Part shown: one piece after another, positions 1-11,217 of the stretch
Layout of the letters: each line of letters begins with the position of its first letter
How positions within the stretch are numbered: position 1 is the first letter of the stretch
NCBI RefSeq assembly: GCF_900626075.1
Contig: NZ_UYZY01000002.1
Location: forward strand, 1,116,001-1,180,000
Source of the DNA: Clostridium transplantifaecale
GTDB taxonomy: Bacteria > Bacillota > Clostridia > Lachnospirales > Lachnospiraceae
Length of the DNA stretch: 64,000 nt
Direction of reading: 5' to 3'
Notes under the pieces: generated by a model
Told to the model about the DNA's origin: nothing
The model's input: the letters and a program-made list of their open reading frames with translations, nothing else
The model's database searches: none
Position numbers and translations under genes: made by a program

Positions 1-2
1 AA

Positions 3-473
3 ATCAGCCGGTCGGAGATAGAGTTCCGCTGGAATTTACCGGAGGAAAAGGCCGTACTGGTGCTGGACAGCGAGAAGACATACCGAATATTTGAGAACCT
101 GCTGGTGAACATTGTGAAGTATGCAATGCCGGGTACAAGAGCTTATGTGGAGATAACGGATGACGGGGAAGTGGTCACCGTATCCATGAAGAATATTTCG
201 GCTACCGAGATATCACTTGTGGGCAAGGACATTACGGAACGGTTTGTGAGAGGAGACGAATCCAGAAACACGGAAGGTTCCGGCCTGGGTCTTGCTATTG
301 CAAAGAGTTTTATGGAACTTCAGAAGGGTACGATGGAAGTCGGGAACGAGGCGGATCTGTTTAAGGTGAAACTTCAGTGGGAACGCTCCAGAATGCCGGA
401 AAGCACAGAGGCTGAAATTATAGTAGAGGATTTTAACGCAGAGGAGCCGGACAGCGAATATGCACCGGCATAG
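3..473 (+). CDS. sensor histidine kinase, C-terminal part (5' end outside window)
   Basis: The reading frame is open from base 3, so this is the tail of a longer gene; the GTG at 60 is internal, not a start. The visible ~155 residues are a GHKL ATPase domain. They contain an N-box (FENLLVNIVKYA) that binds Mg-ATP and a G2 box (GSGLGLAIAKSF) near residue 100. This domain phosphorylates the dimerisation-domain histidine of a two-component sensor, normally membrane bound; neither that histidine nor the membrane segments are in view. The last 30 residues are an acidic tail. The partner response regulator is presumably upstream. A strong bidirectional terminator follows. Confidence 0.85.
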   Translation: MSRSEIEFRWNLPEEKAVLVLDSEKTYRIFENLLVNIVKYAMPGTRAYVEITDDGEVVTVSMKNISATEISLVGKDITERFVRGDESRNTEGSGLGLAIAKSFMELQKGTMEVGNEADLFKVKLQWERSRMPESTEAEIIVEDFNAEEPDSEYAPA

Positions 474-514
474 ACAGAACAATACAACGAAAAGCATGCT
501 TCGCGAACGATTCA

Positions 515-583
515 TTGCCATTCAATAAAAGAACCCCGGGCATCATCCGCTGATGATATCCGGGGTCTTTTATTGAATGGCAA
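515..583. terminator. bidirectional intrinsic terminator
   Basis: A long inverted repeat has arms TTGCCATTCAATAAAAG and CTTTTATTGAATGGCAA around an inner CCCCGG/CCGGGG stem. It lies between the convergent kinase and aspartokinase genes. The A/T-rich outer arms supply a U-tract on either strand. Confidence 0.85.
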
Positions 584-592
584 ATCAACGGA

Positions 593-1912
593 CTACATCT
601 CAGCCGTGATAAAGATATCGTAAATTGCCTTTATGGCAGGTTCAAAGTCATCGTTCTTTACACCGATAATGATGTTAAGCTCACTGGAACCCTGGTCGAT
701 CATTTTTACATTGACACGGGCATGGGCGAGAGCGGAGAAGATTCTTCCGGCCGTACCGCGGGCGGATTTCATCCCGCGTCCCACTACGGCGATCAGAGCC
801 AGGTCGGATTCAAGGTCCACGGAATCCGGCTGGACCGCACGGTGGATGCCTGCGATAACGGACTGCTCAAACTCCACGAATTCGTCCTGATGTACGAAGA
901 TTGTCATGGTATCGATTCCGGAAGGCATGTGCTCAAAAGAGATGCCGTATTTTTCAAAAACATCCAGAACCTTTCTTCCGAATCCAATCTCGGAGTTCAT
1001 CATGGCTTTTTCAATGTTGATGGAACAGAATCCTTTTTTGCCTGCAATACCTGTGATAACATATTTCGGCTTACGGCAGGTGCTCTCCACAATAAGCGTT
1101 CCCATATCATCCGGCTTGTTGGTGTTTCTGATATTGATCGGAATTCCTTCCTTGCGGACCGGGAAGATGGCGTCCTCATGGAGAACGCTGGCGCCCATGT
1201 AGGCCAGCTCGCGAAGCTCGCGGTATGTAATGGTTTCGATTGGCTCAGGATTCTCCACGAGACGGGGATCTGTGACAAGGAATCCGGAAACATCGGTCCA
1301 GTTCTCGTAGATATCGGCATGAATTGCTTTTGCGACGATGGAGCCGGTCACGTCGGAACCGCCCCTGGAGAACGTCTTGATGCTGCCGTCCGGTTTGGAG
1401 CCATAGAATCCGGGGATAACGGCGCGCTCAATATGGTCGAGGCGCTGTGACAATTCCGCATCGGTTTTATCGGACAAAAAGCTGCCGTTTTCATCAAAGA
1501 AAATAACTTCGGCGGCATCGACGAACTCAAAGCCCAGATAGTTAGCCATGACAATGCCGTTTAAGTATTCTCCCCGGGAAGCGGCATAGTCGCGTCCTTT
1601 CCTGGCAATGAAGTCTTCTTCTATCTTTTTGAATTCAAAATCCAGGTTCAGATTGAGTCCAAGACCTTCGATGATCTGCTCATAGCGGTCTTTGATTTTG
1701 GAGAAAATCTTTCCGTAGCTGCCGCCGGTGGATGCCGCATCGTAACAGTCATAGAGCATATCTGTTACTTTTTCGTCTGTTTTACTGCGCTTGCCCGGTG
1801 CGGACGGGACGACGTAGCGCCTCGCCTTATCGGAACGGATGATATCGCCTACTTTTTTGAACTGTTTCGCACTGGCAAGGGAACTGCCGCCGAATTTTAC
1901 AACTTTTTTCAT
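593..1912 (-). CDS. lysC: aspartate kinase
   Basis: Phosphorylates L-aspartate, the first step to lysine, threonine, methionine and diaminopimelate. The 439-residue protein opens with the kinase motif KFGGSSLA (residues 6-13). It carries the substrate region FSRGGSDVTGS and ends with two ACT domains (about 300-365 and 370-437, the second with GRGMKSARGTAGRIFSAL), which normally give feedback control by lysine or threonine. Length and ACT arrangement fit the clostridial monofunctional class. The start is set by GGAGGAA just upstream. It is monocistronic as far as visible. No lysine riboswitch was recognised in the short leader, so control is probably allosteric or by promoter. The symbol lysC is a family-level choice; isozyme specificity cannot be read from sequence. 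Confidence 0.9.
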   Translation of the reverse strand: MKKVVKFGGSSLASAKQFKKVGDIIRSDKARRYVVPSAPGKRSKTDEKVTDMLYDCYDAASTGGSYGKIFSKIKDRYEQIIEGLGLNLNLDFEFKKIEEDFIARKGRDYAASRGEYLNGIVMANYLGFEFVDAAEVIFFDENGSFLSDKTDAELSQRLDHIERAVIPGFYGSKPDGSIKTFSRGGSDVTGSIVAKAIHADIYENWTDVSGFLVTDPRLVENPEPIETITYRELRELAYMGASVLHEDAIFPVRKEGIPINIRNTNKPDDMGTLIVESTCRKPKYVITGIAGKKGFCSINIEKAMMNSEIGFGRKVLDVFEKYGISFEHMPSGIDTMTIFVHQDEFVEFEQSVIAGIHRAVQPDSVDLESDLALIAVVGRGMKSARGTAGRIFSALAHARVNVKMIDQGSSELNIIIGVKNDDFEPAIKAIYDIFITAEM

Positions 1913-1980
1913 AAGTTCCTCCCTCGTAATATAGGATTAAAGATTATTTTTTATTTTATACTATCCTGAAGCTCCCATTC

Positions 1981-2136
1981 AAGTTACTATTCACTCGGGA
2001 TGTATTCCGCGAGGTGTTTTCACGCTTTTTTTCGTGAAAATCCCGAGTTCTGCGGCGCGAAATGGTGTTCTTTGCCATTTCTGTGCATCTCGAAGCGTGT
2101 TATTGTTCACAGCGCAAAGCGGTGTGAACAGTAATC
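1981..2136. repeat. nested-hairpin intergenic repeat, long copy
   Basis: An outer stem CTCGGGAT (1994-2001) pairs with ATCCCGAG (2040-2047). Inside is TTTTCACG/CGTGAAAA, preceded by CCGCGAGGTG. A further hairpin (2104-2130) has arms TGTTCACA/TGTGAACA. The CCGCGAGGTG...CCGAG hairpin recurs in altered but still paired form at 25024-25070. No gene is visible here. It lies between the 5' side of aspartokinase and the 3' end of the signal peptidase gene. Confidence 0.6.
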
Positions 2137-2940
2137 CTATTCAAGTTTCCGTATCTTTGGAAAATACTGGAACAGAACCTTTGCTACCAGCTGATCCTCG
2201 GCTACAAATTTATTTTTCCAACGCCTGGAGTCGTTGGAGTAATTCCGGTTGTCTCCCATCATAAAATAGGAGTTTTCCGGGACCTCATAGTGCTGCGGCG
2301 GTTCCTCCTCCATCTCCTCGTGGAGATAAGGTTCATCCAGAGGGGTATCGGAGCCGTTGATATAAATCTTTCCGTCAATAATATCAATGGTGTCTCCCGG
2401 CATTCCAATCACCCGCTTTACATAGTAGGTGGTGATACCCTTGTCGGCGTCGTCAGGGTAGACGAAAATTGCAATGTCGCCTCTCTCGGCTTCTCCGAAG
2501 GTGTAGCTTAACCGGGAACCAATTACGCGGTCACCCGGCATGATCGTGGTTTCCATGGAACCCGTCGGGACCTGGCTGTTGGCTATAATGTAGCGGTCGA
2601 TGACAAAGGCGATGAGGGCCGCTGTCACGAGGACCTGAATCCAGCTTATAATCTCAGCTTTCCAGTTAATAGGTTCTTTTTCCTTCTTCCCTTTTGCAGA
2701 AGCGGGAGAACTGTTCTCCGCGTCCGGCTCAGGAATCTCGCTTTTGACCGTGTTCCTGGCCAGCTCTTTTTCCAGCTCCTCCGCCAGGGCTCCCGGTTCG
2801 GGCTCTGTCAGGCCGGATTCATGCTCCCCGGCGGGGCCGCCTTCCACAGCGGCATCATATTCCGCAGCAGCATCGCCGGTGGGAAGACCTGATTCACTTT
2901 CGAAGCCGTCCTCCTGCGAGTTAGTTTCTATATTTTTCAT
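2137..2940 (-). CDS. lepB: signal peptidase I with long acidic N-terminal extension
   Basis: Membrane serine protease that removes signal peptides from exported proteins. One transmembrane segment (about residues 97-115) is followed by the nucleophile motif SQVPTGSMETT, then YYVKRVIGMPGD with the general-base lysine and the GDNRNYSNDSR box: the Ser/Lys dyad of family S26. The start at 2940 is chosen because AGGAGAT sits at proper spacing; an upstream in-frame codon at 2976 lacks this. The length is 267 residues, whereas Gram-positive type I peptidases usually have only a short cytosolic tail. Here ~90 acidic, Glu/Pro/Ala/Gly-rich residues precede the membrane anchor. That extension looks disordered and its role is unknown. 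Confidence 0.9.
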   Translation of the reverse strand: MKNIETNSQEDGFESESGLPTGDAAAEYDAAVEGGPAGEHESGLTEPEPGALAEELEKELARNTVKSEIPEPDAENSSPASAKGKKEKEPINWKAEIISWIQVLVTAALIAFVIDRYIIANSQVPTGSMETTIMPGDRVIGSRLSYTFGEAERGDIAIFVYPDDADKGITTYYVKRVIGMPGDTIDIIDGKIYINGSDTPLDEPYLHEEMEEEPPQHYEVPENSYFMMGDNRNYSNDSRRWKNKFVAEDQLVAKVLFQYFPKIRKLE

Positions 2941-3077
2941 AGTATCTCCTGTTTGACGAATGAGTTTAGTTTGCAATATAATAGTGTATATGAGTTTTTT
3001 TGATTTATCAAGTTTTTTTGAAGAAATTTCACAAATGGTAAGGTTTTTTTCCGTTTTTCGGGATGAGGGGAAGAAAT

Positions 3078-4160
3078 ATGGGGATAAGAGTGAGGAAAAA
3101 CAGAGAATTTACACTGCTTGCGGCAGGTCTTATCCTGCTGGCAGTCTCGGCGGCCCTGCAGATGATGGCGCGCAGGACAGCCTGGTTCGGTCCGTGGTAT
3201 GCGTCTTATATTTACCCGCCGATCTCGGCTGCATTCGCCCGCTTTTTCGGTCTGTTTCCCTTTTCTGTGGCGGAACTTCTTATCTATATTCTGTTTCTGG
3301 CCTGTTTAGTCTACGGCATCCGTCATTTAAAGGACTGGAAAAAGATGGCTGCGGGAACATTCTTTTTGATTTCAGCTTTGTTTTTTATCTATACGGTAAA
3401 TTGCGGAGTGAATTATTACCGCCGACCTTTTTCCAACTATCTGGAATACAGGGCCGGGCGTTATTCGAAAGAGGAACTGGAAGAGCTTTTAGGCTGGCTT
3501 ACCGACGAAGTCAACGCCTCTTATACAGAGACCGGCTTGCAGACGAAAGACGGGATTCAGCGCGAGGCAGTCAGGGCAATGAATAAACTTGGGGAACAGT
3601 ATCCCCAGCTCTCCGGTTATTATCCGATCCCGAAACCGCTTCTGATTTCCAGGATTTTATCGGTCCAGCAGCTCAGCGGAATTTATTCTCCCTTCACGGT
3701 GGAGGCTAACTACAATGCGGAAATGACTCCTTACAACATTCCCCATACGGTGTGCCATGAACTTTCTCATCTGAGAGGATTTATGAGGGAGGACGAAGCG
3801 AATTTTATCGGTTTTCTGGCCTGCATCGGGGCGGATGATGCTGAATACCGCTACAGCGGCTGCCTGATGGGATGGATTTATGCGGGTAATGCACTGGCGG
3901 AGGTAAATCATGGGTCGTATGCCGGATACTGGAACAGGCTGAGGCCGGAGGTACAGGAAGATCTCCGGGAAAATACTGCGTTCTGGGAGAGGTTTGACTC
4001 AAAGGTTTCAAAGGCCGCTGAGACGCTGAACAACACGTATCTAAAGGCAAACAGCCAGACGGACGGTGTAAGGAGCTACGGCCGGGCGGTCGATCTTATG
4101 CTGGCCTGGTACCTGTCGGGGGAAGCGCAGCAGACCGTGGCGGGCGGTGGGACAAGCTGA
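3078..4160 (+). CDS. DUF3810 family membrane protein with HExxH motif
   Basis: A 360-residue protein with three hydrophobic segments in the first ~130 residues, followed by a mostly soluble domain. The latter contains HELSH (in CHELSHLRGFMREDEANF), a zincin-type HExxH motif with a downstream Glu/Asn-rich stretch. That suggests a membrane-anchored metallopeptidase, as annotated for DUF3810; the substrate is unknown. The start at 3078 is preferred over 3063 because GAGGGGAAG lies just upstream of it. It is divergent from signal peptidase I, so the AT-rich 2941-3077 region must hold both promoters. It has its own short gap before the glgB promoter. Confidence 0.75.
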   Translation: MGIRVRKNREFTLLAAGLILLAVSAALQMMARRTAWFGPWYASYIYPPISAAFARFFGLFPFSVAELLIYILFLACLVYGIRHLKDWKKMAAGTFFLISALFFIYTVNCGVNYYRRPFSNYLEYRAGRYSKEELEELLGWLTDEVNASYTETGLQTKDGIQREAVRAMNKLGEQYPQLSGYYPIPKPLLISRILSVQQLSGIYSPFTVEANYNAEMTPYNIPHTVCHELSHLRGFMREDEANFIGFLACIGADDAEYRYSGCLMGWIYAGNALAEVNHGSYAGYWNRLRPEVQEDLRENTAFWERFDSKVSKAAETLNNTYLKANSQTDGVRSYGRAVDLMLAWYLSGEAQQTVAGGGTS

Positions 4161-4190
4161 GAGGCCAAATCTAAAATTAGGGTAAAGTGA

Positions 4191-4219
4191 TTGTATTATT
4201 TAATTCATGATGATAGAAT
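4191..4219 (+). promoter_or_regulatory. predicted sigma-A promoter of glgB operon
   Basis: TTGTAT (4191-4196), a 17-bp spacer and TAGAAT (4214-4219), 36 bp upstream of the glgB start. Confidence 0.6.
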
Positions 4220-4254
4220 GAAGATAAAACAGGTAGGAAAAAGGAGGCGTATTT

Positions 4255-6723
<2,469 letters not shown>

Positions 6724-6738
6724 GGCGGTAGATTCTGA

Positions 6739-7692
6739 ATGACAGGACATATATTTATGCTGGCGACAGCCGGAACGGCTGGTACAGCGGCAACAGATGC
6801 AGTGGAATCAATCAACAGGGATATTGCGGATTTTCAGCAGCTGAAGCCTGGGATGATAAAGCAGATGCTGGCTAACCTGGGACCTGATTTGATGTCCCTT
6901 GGCTGGAAACTGTTTATTGCGCTGCTGATATTTTTGATAGGAAGAAAACTGATTAGGATAGTCCAGAAGATGATGTATGCATCTTTTGAGCGGACCGGAG
7001 TGGAGGTTGGCGTTTCCAAATTTCTCCGTTCCCTTACGGAATTCATCCTGTATGCACTTTTGGTTTTTATTATACTTGGACAGCTGGGTTTCAATACCAC
7101 CTCCATTCTGGCAGTCCTGGGTACGGCCAGCCTGGCGCTGAGCCTTTCCCTTCAACAGAGCCTTGCTAATTTTGCCGGAGGCGTGCTGATTCTGATGATG
7201 AAACCATTTAAGGTTGGAGACTACATCATCTGTCCCCAGGGGGAAGGAACGGTTTCCATGATTGGCCTCGTATATACGACACTGGCCACTGTTGACAATA
7301 AGGCAATTACGGTTCCCAACGGAACGCTGGCTAATTCCACCGTCACGAATGTGACTGCAATGGAGAAGAGAAGACTCGATTTGACTGTGGGAATCGGTTA
7401 TCAAGCTGATTTAAAGAAAGCAAAGCAGATACTTGAAAAGCTATACACTGAACACCCCGCGATTATGAAGGATTCCGACATAACTGTGTTTGTAGACAGC
7501 CTGGGAGAGAGTTCGGTGATGATTGGCGCAAGGGGCTGGGTTGCGGCTGAGGACTACTGGAAGACCAGATGGGATATTACGGAGAAAATAAAACTGGCCT
7601 TTGATAAAGCCGGGATTGAAATTCCATTTAACCAGATGGACGTACACATTGTCCGGGACGGAGGCCAGACGGCCTGCGGCCAATCAGAATAG
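6739..7692 (+). CDS. MscS-family mechanosensitive ion channel
   Basis: Small-conductance mechanosensitive channel of the inner membrane that releases solutes on osmotic downshock. The 317-residue protein has three hydrophobic segments (about 50-70, 90-112, 115-150). The third is the Gly/Ala-rich pore helix (LGTASLALSLSLQQSLANFAG), followed by the MscS beta domain with KPFKVGDYI and the VPNG signature, then the alpha/beta C-domain. This is the usual MscS length. The ribosome site is weak (GGCGGT), and an ATG at 6757 is an alternative start. It is cotranscribed with glgB, which may link glycogen status and osmotic balance, but that is conjecture. Confidence 0.9.
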   Translation: MTGHIFMLATAGTAGTAATDAVESINRDIADFQQLKPGMIKQMLANLGPDLMSLGWKLFIALLIFLIGRKLIRIVQKMMYASFERTGVEVGVSKFLRSLTEFILYALLVFIILGQLGFNTTSILAVLGTASLALSLSLQQSLANFAGGVLILMMKPFKVGDYIICPQGEGTVSMIGLVYTTLATVDNKAITVPNGTLANSTVTNVTAMEKRRLDLTVGIGYQADLKKAKQILEKLYTEHPAIMKDSDITVFVDSLGESSVMIGARGWVAAEDYWKTRWDITEKIKLAFDKAGIEIPFNQMDVHIVRDGGQTACGQSE

Positions 7693-7701
7693 GGGGAACC
7701 A

Positions 7702-8244
7702 ATGATAAGGGAAGCTGCCGAATTTGCGGAAAAAGCACACAGAGGAGCATACAGAAAGGGTTCCACTATACCTTATATTACTCATCCTCTGGAGACGGCC
7801 GTGATAGCGTCGATGATGTCGGATGATGAACAAGTGATTGCCGCTGCTCTCCTTCACGATACGATCGAGGATGCCGGAGTGACTTACGGGGAGCTGGAAG
7901 TACATTTTGGACGCCACGTGGCGGATCTGGTAGCCGAGGAGAGTGAGGATAAATCCAAGACATGGCTGGAACGGAAGAGCCGGACTATAGAACACCTGCG
8001 TACGGCGGGGCGTGAGATTAAAATCCTTACCCTGGCGGACAAGCTGAGTAATATCCGGAGCACCGCCCGGGATTATATCCTGGTGGGGGAGAAAATCTGG
8101 GAGCGTTTTAATGTAAAAGAAAAAGAGAAGCATGCCTGGTATTACAATTCTATGGTGGATCTCTTAGCAGAGCTTAAGGAATATCCTGAGTATCAGGAAT
8201 ATGTCAGGCTCTGCCGGAATGTGTTTGGATGCCCCGGAAAGTAA
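7702..8244 (+). CDS. HD-domain phosphohydrolase of the SpoT/MESH1-like type
   Basis: 180 residues with a metal-binding HD signature: H near 15 (AHRGAYR), HDTIED (~52-57) and ADKLSNIRS (~112-120). The order ITHPLE...LLHDTIEDAG...LADKLSN matches the stand-alone (p)ppGpp hydrolase/HD family related to the hydrolase half of RelA/SpoT. There is no synthetase domain. A small alarmone hydrolase is the likeliest role, but related HD proteins act on other nucleotides. GGGGG just upstream marks the start. Third gene of the glgB run, followed by an intrinsic terminator. Confidence 0.75.
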   Translation: MIREAAEFAEKAHRGAYRKGSTIPYITHPLETAVIASMMSDDEQVIAAALLHDTIEDAGVTYGELEVHFGRHVADLVAEESEDKSKTWLERKSRTIEHLRTAGREIKILTLADKLSNIRSTARDYILVGEKIWERFNVKEKEKHAWYYNSMVDLLAELKEYPEYQEYVRLCRNVFGCPGK

Positions 8245-8270
8245 CGGGGGATAGAACGAATATGTCATGA

Positions 8271-8304
8271 AAAGCTGTCTGCTGGGAAGCAGATGGCTTT
8301 TTTG
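8271..8304 (+). terminator. intrinsic terminator after HD hydrolase
   Basis: Hairpin AAGCTGTCTGCT / AGCAGATGGCTT with a GGGA loop, followed by a T-run. Confidence 0.8.
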
Positions 8305-8321
8305 CTATCAGGGACAGTTAG

Positions 8322-8479
8322 TTGAGATGCGAGGACGCCTCTGTAAGACGGCGGACGGGGGAGTGGGTGGTTGGATATGAGTCTTCAGTCCCGGTTTGCA
8401 GGTTGTTGTGAGGGGGAATCCAGGAGAAAAAATTCCTACGGGGACTCGCTCCCGCTTGTGGAATGCGCAGCGGATGCTA
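8322..8479 (+). repeat. long-palindrome unit A, left part (split by intron)
   Basis: Begins with TTGAGATGCGAGGAC and carries the arm motif GTCTTCAGTCCCGG, whose complement (GGGACTGAAGAC) is in the right part at 10393-10550. The sequence is closely similar to unit E at 54528. It stops at GCGGATGCTA, exactly where the group II intron begins. Without the intron, A would be about 316 bp. Confidence 0.85.
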
Positions 8480-10392
8480 GTGCGCCCAGAAAAGGGTGTG
8501 ATATTTAACAGGTGGAAACCCTGTCCGGCAAGGTGCTAACCACACCACCGGTAGCGAGTCTTGGGCTGACAACAGTAATGCGGCCAGTTAAGCGTAGACA
8601 GCCAGGTAATAGGGTTGAGTGATAGAGCACCGAAACGCTGTGAAAATCCAGCAGGCCGACGCTTTTAGTGTAGTGGAAGGCAATATGTGGGCTTATCGAT
8701 AGGGTGAGATTTTCCACACTGCTGCGGTGTCCGAGAGCCAATCATGTTATACAATGATATCATGTCAACTGGGGAGAGCCTGCCGTCTCCCCTCCTTGTG
8801 TGGGGAAGGGGTATGCCGACCAAAAAGGAAGGCAAACGGGCGGCAGGCAGTCGGAAGGCCGAATAGTACCGAAAAGGCGGGGAATCGCACCGCCAAAGGG
8901 AGGTCGAGAGGGGGCCGGGGAATCCTCCCGGCCCTGCCTTATAAGGCAATATCAAAGAGGAAACATCAACTGCACACAGAGGTAGGAGAAAAAAAGATGG
9001 AAACGAAATTGGCGAGAATATCACAGATGTCAAGCGAAAATCCGGACATGGTATTTACGTCCATCGGGCATCTCATCAACAAAGAGTTGTTGAAGAGCTG
9101 CCATGAAAAGATGGATGGAAAGAAAGCAGTGGGAATCGATGGAGTGAGCAAAGCGGAATACGAAAAGAATCTGGAAGGGAATCTGGAAGATCTGGTACTG
9201 CGGCTGAAAAAGAAATCGTATAAGCCAAAGGCAGCCAGAAAAGTGGAGATACCGAAGGAGAATGGGAAAACGAGGCCGCTGAGTATCTACTGCTATGAGG
9301 ATAAGTTGGTACAGGAAGCGTTAAAGGAACTGCTGGAAGCCGTGTTTGAACCCCATTTCTATGAAGAGATGATGGGATTCCGTCCGGGAAGAAGCTGCCA
9401 TCAGGCAATAAAGAAACTGAACGGGATGCTGGAACGGGAGAAAACGAATTATGTACTGGATGCAGATATAAAATCCTTCTTTCAACATCTTGACCATGAC
9501 TGGATTGTACGGTTTATAGAATCCAAAATCAAAGACCCAAATATCACGCGCCTGGTAAGGAGAATCCTGAAGAGTGGAATCCTGGAGGATTACCAGTACC
9601 ATGAGACCGTGGAAGGAAGCGGCCAGGGCTCCGTATGCTCCCCGGTGCTGGCAAACCTGTATATGCATTATGTGCTGGTATGGTGGTTTGTGGAGAAGGT
9701 GAAGCCGGGGATGAAAGGCTACTGCGGCCTGGTGGTGTACGCCGATGATTTCGTAGTGTGCTTCCAATATAAAGAGGAGGCGGAAGAATTCTATGAACGG
9801 TTGAAACGTAGGCTGGGGCACTTTGGGCTGAGCCTGCAAGAGGATAAAAGCCGTCTAATTGAATTCGGTAGGTATGCGAAGGAACGCAGCCAAAAAGAAG
9901 GGAAAAAGGCGGGGACATTCGACTTTCTAGGCTTTACACACTACTGTAGCGAGAACCGGAACGGGAAGTTCAGAGTGAAGAGGAAAACCAGTAAAAAGAA
10001 GTTGGCGAAGAAGAGCCGGGAAATGAACGCGCATATTAAGCGGAAGAGACATGAAGACCCCAAGGAGCTCATCAAAAAGCTGAACGAAATTTTAATTGGC
10101 TACTACCATTACTACGGAATCACAGATAATAGCCGAAGTATCTGGTGTTTTTACGAGCGTGTAAAAAGACGGCTGTACTACTGGCTGAACCGAAGAAGCC
10201 AGAGAAACAGCTATACGTGGGAGGGATACAGGGAGTTGTTAAAACAGTATCCCCTCAAACGGCCAAAAATCTATGTCAACGTATACGCATGATAGAAGTG
10301 AACGATGCGCCTTATAAAGAGCCGGATGCGGGAAAGCCGCACGTCCGGATTTCTGTGAGGGGTGTGCCCTGTAAGGGGCACATCTACTCGAC
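8480..10392 (+). mobile_element. group II intron, probably complete
   Basis: The 5' end GTGCGCCCAG at 8480 is the classic group II start. Domain V is a 34-nt hairpin at 10319-10352: AGC triad, GAAA tetraloop in TGCGG/CCGCA, and a CG bulge before TCCGG. A domain VI stem (GTGCCC/GGGGCAC) follows, and the 3' end is CTACTCGAC at 10392, like CTACTTCAC of the Lactococcus Ll.LtrB intron. The maturase ORF lies in domain IV. Boundaries are confirmed by alignment of the joined flanks with the uninterrupted unit E: GCGGATGCTA then a segment ending ACCTC..AAGCACCGGCGG. All catalytic parts look intact. Insertion is in the same orientation as palindrome unit A. Confidence 0.92.
8997..10292 (+). CDS. ltrA: group II intron-encoded reverse transcriptase/maturase
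   Basis: Multifunctional protein that aids intron splicing and copies the intron RNA at a new DNA site. The 431 residues carry RT blocks: KENGKTRPLSI, DADIKSFF, GSGQGSVCSPVLANLYM and the YADD catalytic site (VVYADDFVV). A maturase (X/GIIM) domain follows, with GYYHYYGITDN and a C-terminal basic region ending KRPKIYVNVYA. No HNH endonuclease domain is present, so retrohoming would need a nick or fork primer. The start at 8997 is chosen for the GGTAGGAG upstream; the frame is open further upstream, but that part is intron RNA structure. Much longer LtrA homologues include the endonuclease; this size is normal for endonuclease-lacking types. Confidence 0.93.
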   Translation: METKLARISQMSSENPDMVFTSIGHLINKELLKSCHEKMDGKKAVGIDGVSKAEYEKNLEGNLEDLVLRLKKKSYKPKAARKVEIPKENGKTRPLSIYCYEDKLVQEALKELLEAVFEPHFYEEMMGFRPGRSCHQAIKKLNGMLEREKTNYVLDADIKSFFQHLDHDWIVRFIESKIKDPNITRLVRRILKSGILEDYQYHETVEGSGQGSVCSPVLANLYMHYVLVWWFVEKVKPGMKGYCGLVVYADDFVVCFQYKEEAEEFYERLKRRLGHFGLSLQEDKSRLIEFGRYAKERSQKEGKKAGTFDFLGFTHYCSENRNGKFRVKRKTSKKKLAKKSREMNAHIKRKRHEDPKELIKKLNEILIGYYHYYGITDNSRSIWCFYERVKRRLYYWLNRRSQRNSYTWEGYRELLKQYPLKRPKIYVNVYA

Positions 10393-10550
10393 GATTCGAA
10401 AAGACCTCATCAAGCACCGGCGGATTCCAAGGTCCCCTTCGGAAAGTTTTCTCCTTCCTTCCCCCGGGCAGGTTGTTGGCGGGACTGAAGACTCAGCGAA
10501 GGTTGTTGCCCCGTCCGCCGGCTTCAGGGGCTGATTGTCTCTTTCGTCAA
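10393..10550 (+). repeat. long-palindrome unit A, right part
   Basis: Continues unit A after the intron. It includes the arm GGGACTGAAGACTC, complementary to the left part, and ends in GATTGTCTCTTTCGTCAA, the inverted form of the TTGA..AA.GAGGAC terminus. Small open frames crossing it have no protein-like features. Confidence 0.85.
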
Positions 10551-10741
10551 GTGGGGAGGAGGTATTGTCGCTTTCATGATATAGTCGTGATTTTTTTACA
10601 GTCTGACGAAGTCTTGAGCTGCATAAAAAAAGGAGCAGAATGAACAGTCTAAGATTATAAGCTTCCATAGTTTCATAGTGTACAGGATGTAGTTTTCGGG
10701 CATCTTGAGCAACGTAGTGGCAGCGGCAAGCGCCTCCCCCA

Positions 10742-11062
10742 TTGAAGAAAGAGGACAAATCGGCCGCCGCAGGCCAGGGGCCGGGCAGCCGTCTTGGCTG
10801 AGTCTTTCGTCCCGGCCATAACCTTCCTGTGGGGAAGAAGGGAGAAAAAGATTCCGGAGGGAACCTGGGAGTTCATTGGTACTTACCGAGGTCTTTTCGA
10901 GGTTAGTACCATTATGTACTCCAACGAGCGAAAGCGTTTCCCGCAGGAACTTTTTCTGCCCGGATTCCCCGCCCACGATAACCTAACGCCCGGGACGAAA
11001 GACTCATCGATCCCCCTCACCACCCCGGCCCCTGGCTTGACGGCGGTGTCCTCATTTCTCAA
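10742..11062 (-). repeat. long-palindrome unit B, opposite orientation to A
   Basis: Starts TTGAAGAAAGAGGACAAATC and ends GTGTCCTCATTTCTCAA. Arms AGTCTTTCGTCCCGG and CGGGACGAAAGACT pair, as do AAGATTCC-type and GGAACTTTTT-type inner segments. The apex has GGTACTTACCGAGG/CGAGGTTAGTACC. Orientation is judged from the inner and outer flanks. With unit A it forms a convergent pair separated by ~190 bp, in which I see no gene. Confidence 0.8.
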
Positions 11063-11123
11063 CCCAATCCCCATTTAAAAGCAGAACTACCGCGACTCCC
11101 CCCTTTCGATTATCACACTTTGC

Positions 11124-11153
11124 TTGACAGCATAGAATAAAATAAGATATACT
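11124..11153 (+). promoter_or_regulatory. predicted sigma-A promoter of cysE
   Basis: TTGACA (11124-11129), an 18-bp spacer and TATACT (11148-11153), 65 bp before the cysE start. Confidence 0.65.
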
Positions 11154-11217
11154 TCACCCCATAGGTACTCATTGGCGGACATTTGTGAAGACATAATGAA
11201 AAAAGAGGTAGGAGAGA

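Noticed and set aside
1913..1980. Lysine riboswitch for aspartokinase
   Set aside because: The leader is too short and lacks any lysine-aptamer features.
8727..8996. N-terminal extension of the intron reverse transcriptase
   Set aside because: The frame is open, but this DNA is intron domain structure and a proper ribosome site precedes 8997.
8322..11062. CRISPR array or tRNA-like cluster
   Set aside because: Repeats are long fold-back units without regular spacers, and no clover-leaf structure was found.
10362..11078. Small open frames inside palindrome units
   Set aside because: They cross hairpin arms, differ between copies and have no ribosome site; treated as non-coding.
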